The position numbers and the translations under genes were made by a program. A stretch of DNA of 9,973 nucleotides from DASUSH01 sp036375215 (lineage in GTDB: Bacteria > Actinomycetota > Thermoleophilia > Solirubrobacterales > 70-9): positions 1 to 9,973 of the forward strand of contig DASUSH010000070.1 of NCBI GenBank assembly GCA_036375215.1, in the 5' to 3' direction. Within the stretch, counting starts at the first letter, position 1. Each line of letters opens with the position of its first letter. This document shows positions 5,249 to 9,973 of the stretch, piece by piece. The notes beneath the pieces were generated by a model. The model did no database searches. It saw only the letters and a program-made list of their open reading frames with translations, and had not been told where the DNA came from.

Positions 5249-6052
5249 ATGCGACACGTACACAGCCCGCATGACGCGGGTGCGCCCGCCGGCCCCACCG
5301 CTCCCGACCCCGAGCTCTTCGCCCGCGCCCAGGCCGGCGACCTGAGCGCTCGCGACCAGCTCGTGCGCTTCTTCATGCCGATGGCGAAGCGCATCGCCCG
5401 CGCCTCCCAGACGCGGATGGTCGAGTCCGAGGACCTGGAGCAGGTCGCCAACCTCGCGCTCGTCCTGGCGATCGACCGCTTCGACGCGACCCGGGGCCTC
5501 GCGTTCTCGACCTTCGCGGTCCCGACGATCACCGGCGAGATCAAGCGCCACCTCCGCGACCGCGCCTGGAGCGTCCGCGTCCCGCGGCGGCTTCAGGAGA
5601 ACGGCCTGCGTGTGCACAAGGCGGCGAGCGGCTTCTTCTCCGCCGAGGGCCGCGCACCGACGACCGGGAAGCTCGCCGAGCTCACCGGCCTCCCGGTCGA
5701 AGACGTCCTCGAGGCGATCGAGGCCGGCGAGGCGCTCGCGGCCCGCTCGCTCGACTCTTCGGGCTCGGACACGGGCGAGGATCCCATGCCGTTGCTGGAG
5801 CGCATCGGCGAGGAGGACCCGGCGTTCGCTCGCGCCGACGAGGTCGCGAGCCTCGCTCCGTCGCTCAAGCGCCTGCCGCCGCGGGACCGCCTCATCCTCT
5901 TCCTGCGCTTCGCCGAGGACATGACGCAGAGCGAGATCGCCGCCCGGATCGGTGTCTCGCAGATGCAGGTGTCGCGGCTGCTTCGCTCGGCCATCACCCG
6001 GCTGCGCGAGCTGAACGGCGCCGAGGCCGGCGAGGAGCCCGTCGCCGCCTGA
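5249..6052 (+). CDS. RNA polymerase sigma factor, SigB/SigF/SigG family
   Basis: The 267-residue protein is a group 3 sigma-70 factor. Region 2 spans about residues 28-112: DLSARDQLVRFFMPMAKRIA, then EDLEQVANLALVLAIDRFD, FSTFAVPTITGEIKRHLRD and SVRVPRR. This block, with GEIKRHLRD and VPRRLQE, is the hallmark of the SigB/F/G group. Region 3 is about 113-165, including a helix-turn-helix around LAELTGLPVEDVLEAIEAGEAL. Region 4 is about 203-257, with RLPPRDRLILFLRFAEDMTQSEIAARIG and the recognition helix VSQMQVSRLLRSAITRLR. The start is ATG 5249, preceded by AAAGGA; the frame is open upstream through nadA but that part is shadow. Such factors usually answer general stress or differentiation cues through an anti-sigma/anti-anti-sigma pair; none is adjacent here. 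The structured leader and SigB-type promoter suggest autoregulation plus translational control. Confidence 0.93.
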   Translation: MRHVHSPHDAGAPAGPTAPDPELFARAQAGDLSARDQLVRFFMPMAKRIARASQTRMVESEDLEQVANLALVLAIDRFDATRGLAFSTFAVPTITGEIKRHLRDRAWSVRVPRRLQENGLRVHKAASGFFSAEGRAPTTGKLAELTGLPVEDVLEAIEAGEALAARSLDSSGSDTGEDPMPLLERIGEEDPAFARADEVASLAPSLKRLPPRDRLILFLRFAEDMTQSEIAARIGVSQMQVSRLLRSAITRLRELNGAEAGEEPVAA

Positions 6053-6190
6053 GCGAGCCCGCGCGAGCCCGCGCGAGCGTCCCGGCCCACTCGCCCGCGA
6101 GCGCGAGATCTCCTCGGCGGCCGGTAACCCGCAAACTGCGCGGGTCAGCACCCGGCCGACCCGTCCGCCGGCCGACCTACGTTTGCGTTG
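6053..6190 (+). other. Gap between sigma factor and transketolase, with short repeats and a nested inverted repeat
   Basis: Directly after the sigma-factor stop, GCGAGCCCGC occurs twice in tandem (6053-6062, 6063-6072), with a partial third unit. At 6119-6157 two inverted repeats are nested: GGCCGG/CCGGCC (6119-6124, 6152-6157) enclosing ACCCGC/GCGGGT (6127-6132, 6140-6145). No T-run follows, so it may slow transcription or be an operator, but not a classical terminator. TACGTT (6178-6183) fits a -10 element; its expected start point would be close to the GTG at 6191, implying a leaderless transketolase mRNA. Confidence 0.45.
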
Positions 6191-7147
6191 GTGGAGGCGA
6201 GCGCTAATCTCGGCGACGTGAGGCACTTGAGGCCGGTGCCGGATCTCAAGCCCCCGCTGCGTACGGCGGGCGACGGGGAGCCGGTCCCGACGATCGCGGA
6301 GCTCGAGCGCTGGGCGACCGTGCTGAGGATCGACTGCGTGCGCATGCTCGCCGTCGCCAAGTCGGGGCACCTCGATTCCTCGCTCTCCGCCGCCGACATC
6401 GTCGCGGCGCTCTACTATCGCGTCCTCCGCCACGATCCGCGCAACCCGGAGTGGCCCGAGCGCGACCGCTTCGTCCTCTCCAAGGGCCACGCGGCGCCGA
6501 TCCTCTACGCGGCGCTCGCCGAGCACGGCTACTTCCCGCACTCCGAGCTCCAGAAGCTGCGGAAGATCGGCGCGATGCTCCAGGGCCACCCCGACATGCG
6601 CACGACCCCGGGCGTCGAGGTCTCGACGGGCTCGCTCGGCCAGGGGCTCTCGATGTCGGTCGGGATCTGCCTCGCGCTGCGGCTCGACCGCCTCGACCAG
6701 ACCGCCCACACCTTCTGCCTGCTCTCCGACGGCGACTGCCAGGAGGGCCAGACCTGGGAGGGCGCGACGGCCGCCAAGCACTTCGGCCTCACCAACATCA
6801 CCGCGATCGTCGACTACAACCACCTCCAGACCGACGGCACGACCGAGGAGGTCATGGACACCGGCGACGTCCGCGCCAAGTTCGAGGCCTTCGGTTGGGA
6901 CGCCGTCGAGATCGACGGCCACGACATGGACGCGATCACCGCTGCGCTCGAGCGCAGCCGGACCCTCGACGGCCCCGCCGCGATCGTCTGCCAGACGAAG
7001 AAGGGCCGCGGCGTCTCCTTCATGGAGGGCCGGTTCGGCTTCCACGGCAAGCCGCCCTCGCAGGAGCAGGCCGACGAGGCGCTGACCGAGCTCGAGGCGA
7101 GGCTGGACCAGCAGACGAAGGAGCTTCAGGGTGGAAGCGAAGACTGA
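6191..7147 (+). CDS. Transketolase, N-terminal (TPP-binding) subunit
   Basis: Split transketolases carry the thiamine pyrophosphate-binding half as a separate chain that pairs with the pyrimidine-binding/C-terminal half; together they transfer two-carbon ketol units. The 318-residue protein has AKSGHLDSSLSAADIVAALYY (residues 57-76), RDRFVLSKGHAAPILYAAL (91-109), GHPDMRTTPGVEVSTGSLGQGLS (132-154), and the TPP/Mg motif LSDGDCQEGQTWE (178-190) followed by IVDYNHLQTDG (206-216). The usual GDG is SDG here, and GHPGGS is GHLDSS. No Shine-Dalgarno sequence precedes the start. I take GTG 6191; TTG 6188 is directly before it and GTG 6218 is a later option. The gene ends inside the start of the C-terminal subunit gene (17-base overlap). 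Related split enzymes act on non-classical sugars, so the exact donor is open. Confidence 0.92.
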   Translation: MEASANLGDVRHLRPVPDLKPPLRTAGDGEPVPTIAELERWATVLRIDCVRMLAVAKSGHLDSSLSAADIVAALYYRVLRHDPRNPEWPERDRFVLSKGHAAPILYAALAEHGYFPHSELQKLRKIGAMLQGHPDMRTTPGVEVSTGSLGQGLSMSVGICLALRLDRLDQTAHTFCLLSDGDCQEGQTWEGATAAKHFGLTNITAIVDYNHLQTDGTTEEVMDTGDVRAKFEAFGWDAVEIDGHDMDAITAALERSRTLDGPAAIVCQTKKGRGVSFMEGRFGFHGKPPSQEQADEALTELEARLDQQTKELQGGSED

Positions 7148-8123
7148 GCCGACCGCCACGCGCCACGCCTACGGCGACGCGCTCGTCGACCTCGGCGAGG
7201 CCCACGAGGAGATCGTCGCGCTCGACGCCGACCTCGCGGTCTCGACCCAGTCGATGAAGTTCGGCAAGGCCTACCCCGACCGCTTCTTCAACGTCGGCGC
7301 GGCCGAGGCGAACATGATGTCGATGGCCTGCGGGCTGGCGGCGACCGGCAAGGTGCCCTACGCGTCGACCTTCGCGATCTTCGCCACGGGCCGCGCTTAT
7401 GACCAGGTCCGGCTGGGCATCGCCCACAACGAGCTGAAGATCAGGATCGGCGCCAGCCACGGCGGGGTCTCGCTCGGCGAGGACGGCGCCTCGCACCAGA
7501 TGATCGAGGACATCGCGCTGATGCGGGCGATGCCGCGGATGCAGGTCGTCGTGCCCGCCGACTACAACCAGGCATATCGCGCCGTCGTCGAGTCCTACGA
7601 CCGCGACGGCCCGATGTACATGCGCTTCGGCCGGCCCTCGACGCCGGTCGTCTACGAGCGGATCCCCGAGACCCTCGGCGAAGGGGTCGACGTGCTGCGC
7701 GAGGGCAAGGACATCTCGATCGTCGCCACGGGCCACATGGTGTGGCGGGCATTGGAGGCCGCGGAGAGCCTCGAGCGCGAGGACGGCGTCGAGGCCGAGG
7801 TCCTGAACGTCTCGATCGTGAAGCCGCTCCACCCCGAGTCGATCCTCGAGTCGCTCGGCAAGACGGGCGTCGCCGTCACCGCCGAGGAGCACCGCGTCGT
7901 CGGCGGCCTCGCCGACGCCGTCCGCGAGGTCGCTGCCGAGCAGCACCCGGTCCCGGTCTTCGCCGTCGGCATGGAGGACGAGTTCGGCGTCTCCGGCACC
8001 GGCGAGGCCTGCATGGAGCACTTCGGCCTCACCGCCCGCGGCATCGCCGACCGCGTCCGCGAGGCCCTCGTCCTCAAGCCGATCGTCTCCCACCCGCCCC
8101 TGCACGGGCCGGAGTGGACGTAG
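7131..8123 (+). CDS. Transketolase, C-terminal (pyrimidine-binding) subunit
   Basis: The 330-residue partner of the preceding subunit. The pyrimidine-binding domain fills about residues 9-175: FFNVGAAEANMMSMACGLA (52-70) contains the catalytic glutamate (Glu59) that activates the TPP ring. It is followed by YASTFAIFATGRAYDQVR (77-94), a SHGGVSLGEDGASHQMIED loop (109-127) and VVVPADYNQAYRAV. The transketolase C-terminal domain is about 185-315, with ISIVATGHMVWRALEAA, LNVSIVKPLHPESI and AVTAEEHRVVGGLADAV. The start GTG 7131 has AAGGAG (7118-7123) seven bases upstream, inside the 3' end of the N-terminal subunit gene, so translation of the two is coupled. That matches the 1:1 stoichiometry expected. 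No membrane segment or signal peptide is present. The length is usual for split C-subunits. Confidence 0.93.
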   Translation: MEAKTEPTATRHAYGDALVDLGEAHEEIVALDADLAVSTQSMKFGKAYPDRFFNVGAAEANMMSMACGLAATGKVPYASTFAIFATGRAYDQVRLGIAHNELKIRIGASHGGVSLGEDGASHQMIEDIALMRAMPRMQVVVPADYNQAYRAVVESYDRDGPMYMRFGRPSTPVVYERIPETLGEGVDVLREGKDISIVATGHMVWRALEAAESLEREDGVEAEVLNVSIVKPLHPESILESLGKTGVAVTAEEHRVVGGLADAVREVAAEQHPVPVFAVGMEDEFGVSGTGEACMEHFGLTARGIADRVREALVLKPIVSHPPLHGPEWT

Positions 8124-8287
8124 CCCTCAGCGGCTGAGGCTCGGCCTCGCGCCGCAACTCGGCCTGCCGGCCGTCCGCGGCGACCTTTATCGCCACGGTC
8201 GCCGTCTTGCATCGGAGGCGCCTCGGAGGAACTACATCTGGGGAGCAGAAGGATCTCCCGGAACCGACCAACCGAGGACCCGATCGA
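8124..8287 (+). promoter_or_regulatory. Leader region of ftsE with several inverted repeats
   Basis: Three structures stand out. CCTCAG-CGG-CTGAGG (8125-8139) follows the transketolase stop and overlaps GAGGC-TCG-GCCTC (8136-8148), so only one can form; neither has a T-run. GGCGACC and GGTCGCC (8179-8185, 8197-8203) form a seven-base-pair stem with an 11-base loop. GAGGCGCCTC (8215-8224) is a perfect ten-base palindrome. TTGCAT (8207-8212) and TACATC (8233-8238) weakly resemble -35 and -10 elements, but the 20-base spacing is long. The ftsE ribosome binding site GAGGA is at 8275-8279. Confidence 0.4.
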
Positions 8288-9178
8288 ATGGCAGCCCACC
8301 GCACACGCAGAGTCTCGAGGCGCCGGCAGCGGCGCGAGGACGCCCGCCGGCACGCGGCCGAGCGCGCGCGGCGCCGTCCGCGACGCACCGGCAAGCCGCC
8401 GATCGTCGAGCTTCGCGACGTCACCCAGGTCTATCCCGGCGGGCACGTCGGCGTCGAGCGCGTCTCGCTCGGCGTCGAGCGCGGCGAGTTCGTCTTCATC
8501 GTCGGGCCCACCGGCTGCGGCAAGTCGACGCTGATCAAGCTCCTGATCCGCGACCTCGAACCCGCCAACGGCGAGATCCTGATCGCCGGGCGGGACATCA
8601 ACCAGCTGAGCCGCAACCGCGTCCCGCACCTGCGCCGCCGGATCGGCACCGTCTTCCAGGACTTCAAGCTGCTCCCGAACCGGACCGTGTACGACAACGT
8701 CGCCTACGCGCTCCAGGTGATCGGCGAGCCGCGCGGGCAGATCCGCCGCAAGGTCCCCGAGATCCTGCGCCTGGTCGGGCTCGCCGGCAAGATCCACAAC
8801 TACCCCGACGAGCTCTCCGGCGGTGAGCAGCAGCGCGTCTCGGTGGCGCGGGCCTTCGTCAACCACCCGCCGCTCCTGCTCGCCGACGAGCCGACCGGGA
8901 ACCTGGACCCCGTCACGTCCGTCGGGATCATGCAGCTGCTCTACCGGATCAACCGCACCGGCACGACGGTCCTCGTCGTCACCCACGACCGCGAGATGGT
9001 CGACAAGATGCGCCGCCGCGTGATCGAGATGGCGGACGGCCGCGTGGTCCGCGACGTCGCCGCCGGCGCGTACCACGACGAGTCGACGAGCGAGTTCGCC
9101 GTCCGGGTCCGCTCCGAGATGGGGCTCGTCGAGGGCCAGACGAACGGCGAGACGCCCCCGCCCGGCGAGGCGCGCTAG
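8288..9178 (+). CDS. ftsE: Cell-division ATP-binding protein FtsE, with Arg-rich N-terminal extension
   Basis: FtsE is the cytoplasmic ATPase of the FtsEX complex, which couples ATP hydrolysis to activation of peptidoglycan hydrolases at the division site. From ATG 8288 (GAGGA eight bases upstream) it has 296 residues. The ABC domain starts near residue 39: Walker A GPTGCGKST (73-81), Q-loop FQDFKLLPNRT (123-133), signature LSGGEQQR (176-183), Walker B LLLADEPTGNLD (196-207) and H-loop His233. Ahead of it is an unusual segment of about 38 residues with 16 Arg among the first 33; FtsE normally begins almost at the first strand. No alternative start codon occurs between that segment and the domain, so it seems genuine. 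A 40-residue acidic tail follows. A TTG at 8207 would add 27 residues but lacks a ribosome site. ftsX begins at the next base. Confidence 0.94.
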   Translation: MAAHRTRRVSRRRQRREDARRHAAERARRRPRRTGKPPIVELRDVTQVYPGGHVGVERVSLGVERGEFVFIVGPTGCGKSTLIKLLIRDLEPANGEILIAGRDINQLSRNRVPHLRRRIGTVFQDFKLLPNRTVYDNVAYALQVIGEPRGQIRRKVPEILRLVGLAGKIHNYPDELSGGEQQRVSVARAFVNHPPLLLADEPTGNLDPVTSVGIMQLLYRINRTGTTVLVVTHDREMVDKMRRRVIEMADGRVVRDVAAGAYHDESTSEFAVRVRSEMGLVEGQTNGETPPPGEAR

Positions 9179-9973
9179 ATGAGCCGGCTCTTCTTCTTCA
9201 TCCGCGAGGCCTTCCGCGCGCTGCGCCGCAGCGCCGCGCCGAGCGCGGCGGCGATCGTGACGATCGTCGTCACCGTGCTCCTCCTCGGCGTGCTGATCCC
9301 GGTCCTCTACTCCACCGGCTCGAAGACCGAGGACGTGCGCGAGCAGATCTCGCTCCGGGTGTTCCTCTACGACGACGCGACCCGCGGCGAGATCGACAAG
9401 CTCGAAGGCCAGATCGCCGGGATCAACCACGTCGTCTCGACCGACTTCGTCGACAAGGCCGAGGCGCTCGAGATCCTGCGCGAGCGCCTCGACGACAAGA
9501 ACGTCGTCGACGAGCTGAACTCGAACCCGCTGCCCGCGTCGCTGAACGTCAACCTCGACGACCCCGACAACCTCGAGACGGTCCGAGCCGAGCTCACCCC
9601 GACCGGCGCGAAGGGCAAGCCCGAGCCGATCAGCCCGATCATCGAGGAGGTCAAGGACTCGCGCGAGGAGGCCAGCGAGATCCGGGCGGTCACCGGCGCG
9701 GTCAAGATCGTGCTCGCGATAATCGCCGCCCTGCTGCTCGTCGCCTCGCTGATGCTGGTCGGCAACACGATCCGGCTCTCGATCTACGCCCGCCGCCGCG
9801 AGGTGGAAGTGATGCACCTCGTCGGCGCGACGAGCTGGTTCATCCGCTGGCCGTTCATCATCGAGGGCCTCATCGTCGGCTTTTTAGGAGCCGCTTCGGC
9901 TGTCGCCGTACTCTTGCTCGGCAAGGTCACGATCGTCGACCCCCTCTCCGAGCGCTTCGCACTGGTGGACAAC
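9179..9973 (+). CDS. ftsX: Cell-division protein FtsX, 3' end outside window
   Basis: The ATG at 9179 follows the ftsE stop without a gap, and the frame is open to the last base, giving 265 residues without a stop. FtsX is the membrane partner of FtsE; its extracellular domain engages peptidoglycan hydrolases or their activators. Visible features: a short cytoplasmic basic start (MSRLFFFIREAFRALRRS), membrane segment 1 at about 22-44, an extracellular domain about 46-172 that includes SLRVFLYDDATRGEIDKLE and NPLPASLNVNLDDPDNL, membrane segment 2 about 174-196, then NTIRLSIYARRREVEVMHLVGAT (195-217), the conserved FtsX motif, and segment 3 about 222-248. The fourth segment and C-terminus are cut off. 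The 3' part contains a cluster of AT-ending codons (TTT, TTA, GCT, GTA) that is unlike the rest of the gene. Confidence 0.95.
   Translation, partial: MSRLFFFIREAFRALRRSAAPSAAAIVTIVVTVLLLGVLIPVLYSTGSKTEDVREQISLRVFLYDDATRGEIDKLEGQIAGINHVVSTDFVDKAEALEILRERLDDKNVVDELNSNPLPASLNVNLDDPDNLETVRAELTPTGAKGKPEPISPIIEEVKDSREEASEIRAVTGAVKIVLAIIAALLLVASLMLVGNTIRLSIYARRREVEVMHLVGATSWFIRWPFIIEGLIVGFLGAASAVAVLLLGKVTIVDPLSERFALVDN

Noticed and set aside
5222..7159. 645-codon minus-strand frame opposite the sigma factor and transketolase
   Set aside because: Low-complexity composition and complete overlap with two well-supported genes mark it as a shadow.
8125..8148. Rho-independent terminator after the transketolase genes
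   Set aside because: The stems are short and lack a following T-run.
8207..8287. Earlier TTG start for ftsE
   Set aside because: No ribosome binding sequence precedes it, whereas ATG 8288 has GAGGA at eight bases.
7652..9817. 721-codon minus-strand frame opposite transketolase C, ftsE and ftsX
   Set aside because: It runs across three real genes and an intergenic region; its length reflects the lack of stop codons in GC-rich DNA.

Overview
The window looks like core chromosome of a very GC-rich actinobacterium. Third codon positions are almost all G or C, GTG and TTG starts are common, and many genes overlap by a few bases. The gene set (long-type quinolinate synthase, SigB/SigF-type sigma factor, split transketolase, a GRSW-type Fpg homologue, FtsE-FtsX) is compatible with Thermoleophilia/Solirubrobacterales. 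That placement is inference; there is no rRNA or other phylogenetic marker here. I see no tRNA, rRNA, CRISPR array, phage genes or transposase.

Layout, left to right. (1) Positions 1-2602, plus strand, one tightly packed unit: the C-terminal end of a FIST-domain protein, nadC (quinolinate phosphoribosyltransferase), a protein with two SnoaL-like domains, and a single-domain SnoaL-like protein. The first three genes overlap by 4 bases at each junction (GTGA, TTGA), so translational coupling is likely. (2) Positions 2617-2696: two head-to-tail 40-base copies of a palindrome-rich repeat between convergent genes. The last three bases of copy 2 are the stop codon of the minus-strand VOC gene. (3) Positions 2694-3992, minus strand: a two-gene unit, Fpg/Nei-family DNA glycosylase followed by a VOC (glyoxalase-fold) protein. 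(4) Positions 3993-4082: a divergent promoter region with a LexA-box-like motif, a direct repeat and a hairpin. (5) Positions 4083-5093, plus strand: nadA. (6) Positions 5094-6052: a long structured leader and a SigB/F/G-type sigma factor. (7) Positions 6191-8123: the two halves of a split transketolase, overlapping by 17 bases. (8) Positions 8288-9973: ftsE and the 5' part of ftsX, which abut and run off the window.

How the genes fit together. nadA and nadC give two of the steps of de novo NAD synthesis (iminoaspartate to quinolinate to nicotinate mononucleotide). No aspartate oxidase or dehydrogenase gene is visible between or beside them. The transketolase pair serves the non-oxidative pentose phosphate pathway or a related ketol transfer. 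FtsE-FtsX is the divisome ABC complex that controls peptidoglycan hydrolases.

The most interesting material is not a new gene cluster but regulatory DNA. The sigma-factor gene is preceded by a match to the SigB/SigF promoter class and by a strong inverted repeat that would bury its own ribosome binding site up to the start codon. Other points of note are the tandem palindromic repeat, an Arg-rich N-terminal extension on FtsE, and an Fpg homologue lacking the fourth zinc-finger cysteine.
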